The position numbers were made by a program, and so were the translations under genes. From Paracentrotus lividus (taxonomy: Eukaryota > Echinodermata > Echinoidea > Camarodonta > Echinidae): a stretch of DNA of 64,000 nucleotides. The stretch spans positions 46,170,085-46,234,084 of the forward strand of contig CALNVZ010003426.1 of the NCBI GenBank assembly GCA_940671915.1, written 5' to 3'. Positions 49,890 through 62,110 of the stretch are shown here, piece by piece. How positions within the stretch are numbered: position 1 is the first letter of the stretch; each line of letters begins with the position of its first letter. The notes below the pieces were generated by a model. It did no database searches. It was not told the origin of the DNA and saw only the letters and a program-made list of their open reading frames with translations.

Positions 49890-51543
49890 TTAAACATCGT
49901 AGAATTCACTAAAATTACTATAACATGGAAGTTGTATAGCACCAGTGTTGTTTGCGAGATGATATAGCGCGGAACCAGACGACATTCCTGCTCCAATAAG
50001 GGCCATGATGATGATAATCACATGACACATGTTTGTAAGGCACACGGGGATACTTAAAGAATAAAAGAACAAGAAAAGTAAAGAGTTAATAAAAGTAATA
50101 CAAAATTATTAAACAATTAAATGACAGCGATTACATTATCAACAACAGTTTTAGGCAAACAATAATTTTATGCCATGTCACCTGCAATGAGTCGGGTTTG
50201 AGACTATTTTGCGACTCCAAGACTCGACTCTGAGACATGTCATGAGTCTCTGCAACGTCCCATTATACGCGTGCAAAATCGTTAATGTTCATATCTATTG
50301 ATTTGTCCCGTTTTCTAGACGTCTCCTCAAGACTGAGTATATTTTTGTATGGTATCTCACTTCGCAAAGACGTCTTCGAGTCTCTCTGACTCTGAGATGT
50401 CTCAAAGACGTCTGTGCGACGGGAAAAATCTCCCGTAGATATGAACATGTTCGATATATGAGACGTCTCTGTGGTGTCCTAAAATCGTGTTCGCGACTAG
50501 TCTGAAAAAAAAAAACATTTCAGACCCGTCTCAAACCCGTCTCAAAATAGTCCCTAATCCCTCCCAAACCCGTCTCATGGCAAATGAGATATCAACATGA
50601 GACAAACAATAATTCGTGCGTAAAATTCTAAAATTCGCGCAATCAACAAGAGGTCACGGCTTGTCAACGAAATGTTATGAACGAATGGATTAATTTGAAT
50701 GATGATCGTAATGTTAAAATGTCATTATGTCAAATTGATTGTCGCAATTTGTAATTTTGAGGGGTTTTTTTATTTTGAGCACTCAAAAACTAAATTTGAG
50801 TGCAGATTTCTTATCGCGATCACATTTCAGACCAAACTGATTGCTAGAAATATAAAAAAGTCTTAGATGGGGAAAACCTATAAATTGCTGGTAAAGCATC
50901 CGGTAAATTTCCAATGATGCTCATTTTAATGTCGAGGAATCGTAGGCATTCGGTTACTACCGAAACTAGTCTGAAAGCACTTGGTTGTGCTTCAAGGGTT
51001 TGACAATTTCATTGTTACCTTAACACCACAATTCCTACCAACTCACTCGTACATGTGCGTCATTTGTGTGCTTACCAATTTTCAGGTAGAGTGGCTGTTG
51101 GTTCCATTCGTACGAGTTTTGCATAGATGACAACCGGTAAGATAAAATTGACGACTGCTACGAGCGGGCCCCCGATCAGCGGCAAGAAGGTCGTGAAATG
51201 CGGGAAAGTCATGGCGATTAAAAGAAGGAAGAGCATGTATAAGGAACGCAGTAGACAGCGCTTCCATGTAAATTCTGAAATGAAAATGAAATTGAAACGA
51301 GATGTTCATCATCGTCATCAATCATGATCCTTATCACTATCATCATCATTATCACCACCGGTTACCATCATAAACATCATTACTATCATGACCATCATAA
51401 TCATGACTTTAATCATCAACATCATCACTATCATCATCATCATCATCACCATCATAATCATCATTATTATCACCACCACCATCATCATCATCACCATCCT
51501 CCTCCTCCTCCTCATCATCATCATCTTCATCATCATCATCATC

Positions 51544-51583
<40 letters not shown>

Positions 51584-54465
51584 CCACCACCACCACCACC
51601 ACCACCACCACGATTACATCTCCATTATTTAGACATCATCATAATCTTCTTCTTTTCTTCCTCCTCCTCCCCCTCATCATCTTCATCATCATCATTATCA
51701 CCACCACCACCACGATTACATGTCCATTGTTTAGACATCATCATCATCTTCTTCTTTTCTTCCTCCTCCTCCTCCTCTTCCTCATCATCATCACCATTAT
51801 TGAGACAGCATCATCATTATCTTCATCTTTTCTTCCTCCTCCCCCTTATCATCCTCATCATCATCACCATTATCGTTATTATCATTATCATCATTACATC
51901 ATCGTCAATCAATCATGTTCTCACCACCCTACCGTAAGGAATATTGAAGAAATCTTCTGCATCCTGGAAGAATGGATTTGAAGTGATGACGATGACGGGG
52001 ATGGTGTAACACATGATGAGAATGATGAAGGGTATAGTGATGATGTGTGACGTCACAAGGTCCAGGATGTTGGTCACGTGATACATTTGGAATGCTTCTC
52101 GATAAACGACGAGGCAGCCAATGGTTGGTGGAAAGTAGATGAATGCTATAACTGTTGTAAATATTTAGAAATAATTTATAATATTTTCAATCATTCATCG
52201 GATATTCTATTCATTAGTGCAAAGACGCAGAACTTTTAATTTCTTATACTATATTTTAATACAAACAAACAACATCGGCCTACATGTACAAACAACAACA
52301 TTCATGACTGGAGACTATTTTTGCAGTTAATAATTGAAAGTAATTCTCAGATTGGAGCGGCTACGCACATTTTCTCTTATTCTCATTTTTTTTTTCAATC
52401 ACAGCCAACAAAGACAAATTTTGCCTGGTTATGACAATGTTGACAATCGTAAAGTTGCACGTTGTTAACCTTTCCATTAATGAATGACATAATGCCTGCC
52501 GATTTCTATAAGGTTTTACCATGAGGATTTAAATATCGTGCAGAGACTTGAACCAACGACCCTTTCATGTATCTTGTCTGATCATTAATCTCGAGTTTCA
52601 AATAGACCTTATGCATTGACGCCATCTCGCTTCCATCTGAGAGGCTGAGGCCATTGCCTTGCACGCGTTTGTAATCTGCAGCTGGCGCATCTCTGACAAC
52701 TCCGTTTACGCGTATTCATAAAAATATATATATCCTCTGACGGAGGGCGCTATGAGATTATGACGTCATATGCATAAGGTCTATACAGAAGACATACCTG
52801 CATAACCTAAGAGGACACTGGTTGTAAAGTCTTCCGGGTTACGCATATCGTGTTGCACTGTGGGATACACAGACTGTCCTGCGTAGGCGAAGATGATGTC
52901 CCCCATGGAGGAGAATACCGAAGTAACTTCAATATTTGCGACATCATATTCGATGTCAACGTAGGAATCATGGTCGAATATGGCCCCAACGAAGAGAAAT
53001 ATACCAGCAGTGGCCGCAGTTATTATTGCAAAGTATCCAGCGAACCTAGAATGAGATAATGGAAAATTAATGACGACTTTATGATTAGTTGATATAATAG
53101 TAGGAATAATAATGACGTTGTATCTTAAAAGATATGTCTGTCACCTCCTAGCCATCTTTAATTACTTCAGTTTCTTTCTTTCTTTTCTGGAATAAAGCAC
53201 CAATGCAATTATTCATTCAAGTCCCGATTTCCCGCTCCCCCCCCCAAAAAAAAAACACCTTTAAAATGCACTCAATAAAATTATTCTGTCGTTAAGTTTT
53301 TTGTTGTTGTTTTGCATTGTTTTATATACAAAATAATGTAACTTTAAATTTTCCTGTATGATAATGCATGTACACTGTCCGTCAACCCCCATGATGCCCA
53401 TTTTTGACATTTTTTATCTTTTTAGGGCCCCTTTATGTTTTCCCGGCCGATCAAGCCCCCCTCAGTCCTACCCCCAGGAAACGCGATTGAGGTGTACTCT
53501 TTTATATTGTTCTTTAAGGTAAATCTATATTTCTGGGGACAGGCTAAGGCCTCTTGTCTAGGGAAGGGGTTGAAGTAAAAAACGAGATTGGTGAAAATAC
53601 AGAATATTTTATTCCATCTTTATGCTGAAAACAAAAGAAATGAAAAACCACCTTTAACCCTTGAATATCATCATTTTCCCCTTAAATTTTGTTTAGCCTT
53701 GATGACAAGGCTGTAAATAGTGATTATTGATGATATCTTATTTTGATTTATGTTTGGTTGAGATTTTACAATACAATTTAGGGAAGATAGAAATTTCCAC
53801 GGTGTGAATATGAATAAAATGAATGATGAAGAACAATAACAAATCTCCACCTCAGACATGTTTCCTTGGGGTAGGACTGAGGGGGCCTTGGTGGGTCGAG
53901 TGAACAAAAAAGGGCCCCAAAAATAAGAAAAAATGACGAAAATGGCCATCTTCTGGGGGTGACAAATCTTTTTGAAGAAAAACCCCCGGGAAGGGTTGAG
54001 GGAGGTCCAAGATATACCCAGGATCCCAGAAAGTGAAAGCGGTGACAAACACATTCAAGAAATTAATAACTGAGCAACATAATGTCGCTTGAGCCAGAAA
54101 AAAATATTCCACCTTTATGACGAACAGTATATATAAAATTCTCATCTAATACATGAAATTAAAAGGTCGGGAAATGTTTAATAAATGTGTGAGTAATGAT
54201 CGCTTTTGTAAAGGGCACGAAAGTTAGATTGAGTATGATTTGGTTATTTACTATGGAGATAGTGAAAAGTTATGCAGTTTAGACATAAGTGATTGTCTGA
54301 CGAGTTTATGATGAGTGATTATCGAGTTGTGCAGTGAATGACGTGAATTATGAATTCAAAAGTTTAGCTCTTTGGTGTTTAATCATAGGGAAGATCTTCA
54401 GCTACACACACACAACACACACAATGTATGTTGTATGTATGTATGTATGTATGTATGTATGTATG

Positions 54466-54507
<42 letters not shown>

Positions 54508-56732
54508 CCTATATATATATAAACCCATCCCAAAATGTTCCACAAATCGACTTTGGACCATGATAACTGTTCAGGTATGCTTTAATTATTCCTGGTAATC
54601 AGACTATTGGAAAGATAATTTATTCCCCTTTTTATTGATATCAAATTTGTAATGATTGTGGCATGCTTCAAAGCACAGACTGTCAGAATATGGAGAAAAG
54701 TAAAAAGTCAAATGTTGCAAAATGTAGTTTTATTGATCAAATTGAATTCCAAAACTCGACTTTAGGCCTTGTTAACTTTTGGGGTATTTTATCATTTTTA
54801 TTGGATTTTATACCATTGCCAAGTTCATTTATTCTTCTTTTCAATGATACCCTAATTGTAACAATAGTATTGTTCTTGTATGTACAGAACACCTGAATGT
54901 TAGGACAAGTCAAAAGTCAAATGTTGCAAATTGAATGCATATTGTGCGTATTATTGTCTATTGCGAGATACTCGATTTGAGCAATAACAATGCATTTTGC
55001 AACTTTTCGCTTTTTACTCTTCATTATATTCATGAATTATGTGCATTCCAACATGATGTTACCATTGCAAATAGGGTATCAATAAAAAGAAGAATAAATG
55101 AAATTTTCAATGCTACAAAAATTGATAATGATTAAAACCAACATTAAAATGTATCAAGGCTCAAAGTTGTGTTACAGAACATTTAAACTGAACATTATCT
55201 TTGAGTTTGCCTTGCATTCAGGTGGTATTCAGAGGTTCTGTGGACCCAGGAATGACTTCACCATGACAAATTAGGTATCAATACAAATATGAATAAATGA
55301 ACGTGACAATGGTATAAAATTCAATAAAAATCATAAAATACCCTAAAAGTTATCAGGGTCTAACTTGGAGTTGCAAAACTTCAATGTGCTCAATATAAGT
55401 GCATTTTACAACATTTGACTTTTTACTTTTCTCCATATTCTAATAATCTGTGCATTGAAGCACGACACAATCATTACAAATGTGATATCAATAAAAAGGG
55501 TAATAAATTATCTTTCCAATGGTATGAATATCAGGAATAACTAAAGCATACTTGAAAAGTTATCATTGCCCAAAGTCGATTTGCGGGGTTTATATATATA
55601 TATAAACTTTTTGGGAGGGGTTTATATATATAAACTTTTTGGGAGGGGTTTATATATACAGTGTGTCCCACAAAAAAATGCTAATGGCGCTTTAGATGGG
55701 TATAATATTAAAATTACAATATCATATTAATTATATCTCTAAACGCATAAACTACAATTCATTTTCTGCATTTGGATGAAATTTCATGTAATATGGTCCA
55801 ATAATCACAAAGATATGACCATTTTTTCATCACACGTCAGGAAACCTCTCCATCCAAGTTTTGCATTAAGTAGTAGCGGGTAAATCGAATAAAAGAAACC
55901 CAATTTCGATCATTAATAATTTGAAAAATATTTCCATAGTGGTTATGAAATTTATATCACTGTGAAGTGCAACTCATAACCATTCTAATGATACCTCTTT
56001 GAGCTCACCAATATCACGCATCGCCAAACCCCACTGCTCTGAATAAGTCTTGCAAAATTATGAGTGTTCACTTTCAAGCTCCTTGAGATGCGTTATTCAA
56101 AGGTTTTTCAAAGGAAACCCAACTTTGATCATTAATGAGCGTGAAAGTGAACCACTCACAATTTTGCAAGATATATTTAAAACAATGGGGTTCAGTGATA
56201 CATGATATTGGTGAGCTGAGAGAGGTATCATTAAAATGGTAATGAGTTGCACTTTACAGTGACATGAATTTCATAATTACTACTGAAATATTTTTCAAAG
56301 TATTAATGATGAAACTTGGGTTTGTTTTATTCGATACATCCAATAGTACTGAATACAAACTTGGATGGAGAGGTTTCCTGATGTGTAATGAGGAAATGCT
56401 CATATCTTTGTGATTCTTAGAAAATATTACATAATATTTCGTCCAGTTGTAGAAAACGAATTGTAGTTTACGTGTGTAAAGATATAAACAATATAATTTT
56501 GTAATTTTAATATTATACTCATCTAAAGTGCCATTAGCATTTTTTGTGGGACACACTGTATATATATATAAGTTGACGCTTAATAAATTTGTCATTCCTT
56601 GACAGAGGGCTATGCCCGAAATATCGGAAAATATTTTGTCTCTACGGTTTTTCATTCAAATTGTATTTCTTCTTACTTTGGTAACATAAAACCGACGCAG
56701 AATTCATTTCTTTATATATATATGATATATAT

Positions 56733-56764
<32 letters not shown>

Positions 56765-57452
56765 ACACATATCATATGAAAACGTTGGGGCTTCTTCTAG
56801 GAAAAACCATTTCACGCACCGATTGTCAATGGAAGGAATGCCCGAAAAACGGGAGTTTGTTGAATATACTGGAATAAAAAAAAATCGAGAAGATCATTTA
56901 CTTAGTTACACAGGTTTATGAGGGTAATGTATATAAAACAAGATAAAACCTTGGAAGAATATTTTTTACCCCTAACCCTCGCGTTTTGACTTTAAAATCT
57001 CCCATTTTAGTCATTTTTTGGGTCGTTTTTCTGTGTGAAAATGATATTTTGGTCAAACAGCAGTCACTAAAAGCTTTCTGTAAAAATTCACAGCGCATCG
57101 ATTTCCTAGTTACGCTGAGTGAAGTAAATATATTAATTTCTCTTTCCAATGATTTTAACTTCTTTGTGATTGGTCAATATTTCCCCCGCGTTTTTTGATA
57201 TCATAAAAAAAAATATCATGATAAAATACTTCGATCCTGACTGCACAGCTTGCACTCTCCTTTTACACGGTCTTTATTCAGGGCATTGTTATCGCGATAT
57301 CGACGGTCAGACGTAGAGAGAGTCTATACCCAGTACACACGTTTCCCGTAAGATTCTTTCTGGTCGTTAGTGCACTGTAGTGGAACTGTGCGTGTTTGTA
57401 TAAAATAACACTGTCCTTTTTGATTGTTCACGTTTCATATGGTGTGTGTGTG

Positions 57453-57491
<39 letters not shown>

Positions 57492-58959
57492 CACACACAC
57501 AATTCGCAAGTAGTTTTTAATATATATATTTTTCAGACAATATTGTTTGCTGTTTCAGTAAAATGAATTAAAAAAAAAAAGAATTTGTTCTGTCTGTCTC
57601 ACGTTTCAAGTAAAATGTATAAATATTTTTTTTTTAAATATAAGATTATACAAATTTATTATATCAAATAATTTGCAAAAAAAAATAACAAAAAAGAGAG
57701 ATAAACACTGAATAGGTACGAGCAGGCATCGTTATATATCATGGTACCGTACCATGTTATCCCGCCATTAAAGCCACGTAACAATAGAGTGCACTCGGGG
57801 GGGGGTTACATTAAGGACTTGTCGGACGTTTTATCCGACAAACTGTTATAAGCTACTGAAATGCTTGCATCTGATTGGCTGAGAGCAAATTTGTCGGATA
57901 AAATGTCCGACAAGTCCTTTGATGAAATGACCCTAGGTGTCCTCATGGAAGGCGCTTATCAACTTAAACATCATGAAGGTCTCCCATTTATCTCACCTGG
58001 GTCGAACGTGACAAAACAATTCAAAAACTCATACTCACCAGAAATCTTTAGGAGTGCCCATCCATAGAAAGGGGCAAAACACAAAAGCTAGTATGGGATG
58101 TAGAACACGCTGATAGATTTACATCCAGCATCTTCGTTAAAACATATAGATTATCTGAGAGAATGAGTAGTCCGTCGTACATATCGCCACGCCATACAGA
58201 TATAGAAGAACAGAGGCTATTCTCCTGCAAGAAAGTCATGAGTTTGTAAGAAATGAAATGTTAAAGCTTCTTTTATAATCTCTACAATTTACATAATTAA
58301 AATTCCGTTTTTAATGTAATGGTTTCAAAGATTACAATAAAATTAGTATTATGTTACTGATACTGCGCTTTTTTCTCAATTGCCCAATAATGCTTTCAAT
58401 ACAAAACTGGTTGCATAAAGCAAAAAAATATATATTTACACTCTAACGGCATTGCGGAAGTCTCATTTACAGAAAAGAGATATAAATATATGGTATAAGT
58501 ACCCTATATTCACCTGAAATCAAATTATGTATTTCAGCATTAGATATTTGATAAGAGTGGTTTACTAACATTTATGCTCTTTAAAAAATGCTCTCTATAT
58601 TTCGTATTCATTTTAATAATTTTATCAAATGTATGCTCAATGAAACTTTCGAAAAATGGAGGGGCGTACGCCGTTATATTGCACATTAAAATTACGACTG
58701 CGTTACAAGGGACTGTGCAGAATCATAAAAATGAAAGATTTAGAATATTAAAAACTGTTTGTTTTTATTACGATTTTCCAATATCTTACCTTCCCCAGAT
58801 TCCATAAGCCTCGAATGCTAGTGTTGGATATGGATAACGATTGATCTCTGTTCGGTATTTGGAGTATCTCTGTCTAAGCATAATCCAGCTTTTGATAATA
58901 AAGTTCCTGTAAAAGCCGACAGGAGTAAGGCAAAAATGGCGACGACGAGACCCCATGGC
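49890..58959 (-). CDS. amino-acid transporter of the AAAP superfamily, SLC32/SLC36-like (5'-partial, two exons frameshifted)
   Basis: Six minus-strand exons: 58959-58790, 58224-58039, 53045-52798, 52145-51933, 51274-51076 and 50052-49890, with GT-AG borders and matching phases. Signatures: PWGLVVAIFALLLSAFTGTL, then RQRYSKYRTEINRYPYP; FLWMGTPKDFW; FAYAGQSVYPTVQHDMRNPE; FIYFPPTIGCLVVYREAF; KRCLLRSLYMLF with FILPVVIYAKL; and a last membrane helix (VIIIIMALIGAGMSSGSAL). These are typical of proton- or vesicle-coupled amino-acid transporters with about eleven membrane segments; substrate and membrane cannot be told. The last four exons are clean. The first two each contain indels (see separate entries). 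Upstream exons with the start codon are not found and probably lie beyond the window. Confidence 0.8.
50184..50590. repeat. GAGAC-rich dispersed repeat, copy C, with inverted ends
   Basis: The left end (CAATGAGTCGGGTTTGAGAC) and right end (GTCTCAAACCCGTCTC, then CCCGTCTCATGGCAAATGAG) are inverted relatives. The interior is full of GAGAC/GTCTC units and AGACGTCTCTG. It lies in the last intron of the transporter gene. Confidence 0.7.
51330..51905. repeat. CAT/CCA trinucleotide tract with three ~115-bp higher-order units
   Basis: Nearly the whole intron between transporter exons 51076-51274 and 51933-52145 is (ATC)n/(CAC)n. In the second half, a larger unit (ACCACCACGATTACATCTCC, TTAGACATCATCATAATCTT, CTTTTCTTCCTCCTCC) repeats about three times. 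Poly-His and poly-Met ORFs here are repeat artefacts. Confidence 0.9.
53385..53965. mobile_element. ~580-bp foldback element
   Basis: Left GATGCCCATTTTTGAC, AGGGCCCCTT and CCCTCAGTCCTACCCCCAGG recur inverted on the right as CTTGGGGTAGGACTGAGGGG, AAAGGGCCCC and GAAAATGGCCATCTTC. No protein is encoded. It lies in the intron between transporter exons 52798-53045 and 58039-58224. Confidence 0.7.
54430..54506. repeat. (ATGT)n then (AT)n microsatellite
   Basis: About ten ATGT units followed by about 17 AT units, bordering the foldback element that starts near 54515. Confidence 0.9.
54515..55600. mobile_element. ~1.1-kb foldback element with ~500-bp arms
   Basis: Left arm landmarks CACAAATCGACTTTGG, GGAAAGATAATTTATTCCC and AGTAAAAAGTCAAATGTTGC recur inverted in the right arm (GCCCAAAGTCGATTTG, GTAATAAATTATCTTTCC, GCAA/ACAACATTTGACTTTTTACT). 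It lies directly before the 900-bp element at 55659. Confidence 0.8.
55590..55656. repeat. two tandem copies of a ~30-bp unit
   Basis: TATATAAACTTTTTGGGAGG with the following GGTTTATATA occurs twice head-to-tail between two foldback elements. Confidence 0.8.
55659..56558. mobile_element. 900-bp foldback DNA transposon, TA-flanked
   Basis: Ends CAGTGTGTCCCACAAAAAA and TTTTTTGTGGGACACACTG with TA on each side (55657-55658, 56559-56560). The halves are inverted over about 400 bases each (CAGGAAACCTCTCCATCCAA and its inverse TTGGATGGAGAGGTTTCCTG; TGAGTTGCACTT-type segments). CAGTG ends with a TA target suggest a Tc1/mariner-like origin. No transposase. It lies in a transporter intron. Confidence 0.85.
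57435..57505. repeat. (GT)n microsatellite ending in a CA palindrome
   Basis: A (GT)n run reads into TATACACACACACAC, making a self-complementary end. Confidence 0.9.
57813..57921. mobile_element. 109-bp hairpin mini-element
   Basis: Arms of about 30 bases: AAGGACTTGTCGGACGTTTT, then ATCCGACAAA; and TTTGTCGGATAAAATGTCCG, then ACAAGTCCTT, around a 50-base loop. It is too small to encode anything. It lies in a transporter intron close to the exon at 58039. Confidence 0.8.
58039..58224 (-). pseudogene. transporter exon with internal stops / paired frameshifts
   Basis: It starts cleanly (RIASVLLYLYGVAICTTDYS) and ends cleanly (AFVFCPFLWMGTPKDFW) with correct splice phases, but the middle has in-frame stops at TTTTAA and TGTAA in the main frame. 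Another frame reads NEDAGCKSISVFYIPY between them. This indicates one single-base gain near a T run and one single-base loss about 60 bases later, leaving total length in phase. It may be pseudogenisation or sequencing error. Confidence 0.65.
58790..58959 (-). pseudogene. transporter exon with a 1-base deletion
   Basis: The first half reads PWGLVVAIFALLLSAFTGTL in one frame. The second half, from about 58885 downward, reads WIMLRQRYSKYRTEINRYPY in another. The exon length (170) is one base short of the phase needed by its neighbours, and the break maps to a TCAAAAGCTGG stretch. Both halves match the family, so the shift is real in this sequence. Confidence 0.7.
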
Positions 58960-60468
58960 CTGTGAAGTTGAAAAGAAGACAAACACTTCAAAATTAATAT
59001 AACTTACTCTTTTATTTATCTATTTTTAAAAACAAAAATATTGCCATCTTCAAGCCGTTTGCCAGTTTGATTTGATGAAATTAAAGATTGTCATTCAAAT
59101 TTCGAGGTGAAAACAAAAAAGGATTCATGAAAAATAAAACCCGCCAAATCTAAAAGTTACATTGTCCTCTTTCTTTTGACACTCGATATGGATGAACAAG
59201 ACGAGTTTGAAATTCTAATGTAAAAATCAAAAAGATCAGAACACATGTAGAGAACCACAATTGAAGCTTACAGTATGTGCTTCACAGTTATTGTTAGATT
59301 TGTTGAAAGAAAACTAAAAAAAGAACAGAATAGAAATGGTAAACAAAAATCTTCTTCAAGGCCGTTGCATATTCCTAGTTTATTCTACCCAATTTGATTT
59401 TCACAATTAAATTTTAAATATTCTTCGTTCATTTATGCGTGACTCTTTTGTATTGCATTTGATGTCATAAGAAAGAAGACAAACTCTGAATTTCATAATG
59501 ACGCATTTTATAGTTCATTAGTACATGTATATTGTTTGTTTTCACCGAGAAACTGACCGACCGTTCGGGTTTCACTTTTTGGGGGGACGCACTGTATAGT
59601 GTCCCGGAAAAAAAAAATATATATAATTTTTAGAATCCTTGAAGAATTTTCGAAGGATATGTATAATCGAAATTATTTTCTATCATACAACTGTATTTGA
59701 CACTATTTTTTTATGCCCGGGTATCCACTTTGAGTAAAGTTAAAAGTTATCCAATTTAGAAATTGCCGATAGTTTGATTAGTTTATGATAAATCATGATG
59801 AATATTTTTGTGCGTGTGTGTGTGTGAGTGCGGAGTATACATGCACTTGTAGTCATTGACTTTTAGCTAATGAATTCAAAAGTTTTTAAATGCATTCGTG
59901 ATGATTTATTGCATTTTAATCAAAATTTGATTAAGATTTGGTGTTGATATCTGTGGTAATTGTGGCAATGTTCCTGGTAGTGTATGGATATAATCGTAAA
60001 TACCCACGCAACCTTATTGAAGAAGATATATAGAAGAAATCTCTATCAAACAAAATAATCCTTAAATTGTAAAGCCAGTGACCCGAGGTCGATTCTCGAG
60101 AAAGGAATGTTTGCAACATGTAAACATGAATATCAGTAGAGGGAAATTCTGATTGATTTTTATCTCTTATATATCCTCACGTATTACATAAATTACCAAA
60201 CGATTTTTGCAATGTTGTTTGTTTTGGTTTATTCTATCTATGCTTCATACGTTAAAAAAAACAGCAAACACCACCACAACCATACACACGCCAATACACA
60301 CACACACACACACACGCACACACCGCATACACGCACACACCTTCACACACACCACACCCACCCTCGCACGCGCACACACACCACACCACACCACACCACA
60401 CCAAAACGTACAGTACATGCGCAAGAACACACACACAACACACACACTAACTCTCTCTCTCTCTCTCA

Positions 60469-60503
<35 letters not shown>

Positions 60504-61255
60504 CTTAAATACCACATGCACACTCTTATTTCTATCAGGGACATCACCACTTAATCATTTAGTGACCCGGGTTATGGTAAAATAACTGCTTAATCATAAA
60601 AGGACGGAAATGTTTATACGCCTGCATTATGAATGCCAGTTTTTTAAGAAGTGTGGACTGTGGGTATGCTGAAGTATATGTGTTTAGGGTGAGGGTGTGT
60701 GTGTGTGGTGTGTGTTGATGATCCGTTGTGTGAGTGAGTTGATGAATGATGAGATGTCGTATTGTATGTTGTGCGGAATCAACGTTATAATGCTCATAGA
60801 ATCCTGAAATGAAATTAAATAATCCTATATTTTTACGCAGTATAGCCCTTCGAATGCCCATATAAACATCACGTTCGTGCGTCTAGGGCTAGAATATTGA
60901 TCGAAACAGAATCTTTTCACAATAAGAGAGGTAGCATAGTCTGCCATATGGATAACAACCTTCTATGACTTAAAGTGCTAGTGTTAAATAAAAATAGAAA
61001 TAATCAAAAGCAGCCAATGACTAAATCAACATGTGCAGGATAGTAATAAACTGTGATCGAAGTGATTGATGAGGTAGCATAATAGCCGAGATAACTTTGC
61101 TGATATCCTTGAATATGTGCGAGTAGAAATTCAGGACAAAGATTGCCTTAACCGGACTCTATTGGCTGCGGGGCGGACGCTAGCAGTGCGCCAAATTCCA
61201 GACCCTGTGTAATTAGTAGAATTGGCTACAAAGCGATGCAGATGTCGCCGTCACA
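58960..61255. other. intron or intergenic spacer with CA/CT microsatellite
   Basis: AT-rich. A compound (CA)n/(CT)n tract at 60270-60510 accounts for the Thr/His/Ser-rich ORFs. No exon of the transporter's N-terminus was found. Confidence 0.5.
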
Positions 61256-61259
61256 TCCT

Positions 61260-62110
61260 GAATAACCTCCTACTTTTTGCACGACATTCTGTCTGTGATA
61301 CAAGTTCTCATTGAACTGGTAGATTTGAACCGATGATTTTGCTGGGCCGGATTTTCGTGGACGTTCAAGCCTATACTTTTTATTTGACTTTGTGATAGCA
61401 TTTCCGTAGAAACAAATGAAATTGAACGATAATTACTGCATTTGACATAATGTTTGCCCTTATAAGTAAACAGTTTCAAGATTCCTAATCAAGGCGCAGT
61501 TTTTTAGTTTGGCCGCCACAACAGAAGAGCCCTCTGATCTCGCCTTCCTTTTGCCATTGAGACAGCTGTTTCTGTCCTCAGTCCAAAGTATTCGTTTATG
61601 CTGCGCTTCCCAAGCCTACTGATATATATCATTGCTGTAACTACGACCTGACGGATCAATAGAAGCTGCAATGAATTTCAAGCTGGCATGCTTCTCATCG
61701 CAAACATTCTCCTAAAGTCGATAATCATTATTTTGCTTTTCAACGTTCAATTTTAGATTGCGCTGCGAGCTCACACCCATGCCACGCAAGGCCTGCCAAA
61801 ACTACTGCCAAATGTACCATGCTACTACAGCTCCACTGAAACCGTAGGGCTACCAGCAAATAACCGTGCTCATCAGCGTATTGAGATGATGAACACTTCA
61901 TTCTGTGACACAGTCAGACAGTATAAACTAGAGAACAATGCCGGGGATAAAATACTAGCCCTGCGGCACAACGCCAACATTATTTGTCACGGACATCTGA
62001 TATTACAATGCCAACTTTACTCTTTACTTTTTGTTAGCCGTCATATGTGCCAATAACACTGTTTGCAGTCCCTGAAGTTTGCGAACATGAAGGCTTTGAA
62101 ATGAGCCGTT
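61260..62110 (-). pseudogene. degraded non-LTR retrotransposon reverse transcriptase fragments
   Basis: Minus-strand reading gives VKCSNYRSISFVS and ENPAQQNHRFKSTSSM at 61270-61479, matching the NYRxISLLS and QxGFRxxxS blocks of non-LTR reverse transcriptases. Nearer 61960 comes GVVPQG followed by YFIPGIVL, like the GVPQGSxLGPLLF block. Stops interrupt the frames. The blocks lie in the wrong order for a single intact element, so two fragments or a rearrangement are present. Confidence 0.6.

Noticed and set aside
51324-51981. Long His-rich and Ile/Thr-rich ORFs
   Set aside because: They translate a CAT/ATC/CAC trinucleotide tract inside a transporter intron; all frames stay open because of the repeat.
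53671-54145. 127- and 97-residue ORFs on the minus strand
   Set aside because: They overlap in different frames within or beside a foldback element and show no recognisable domain.
60207-60554. Thr/His/Ser-rich ORFs on both strands
   Set aside because: Overlapping open frames on both strands arise from the (CA)n/(CT)n tract.
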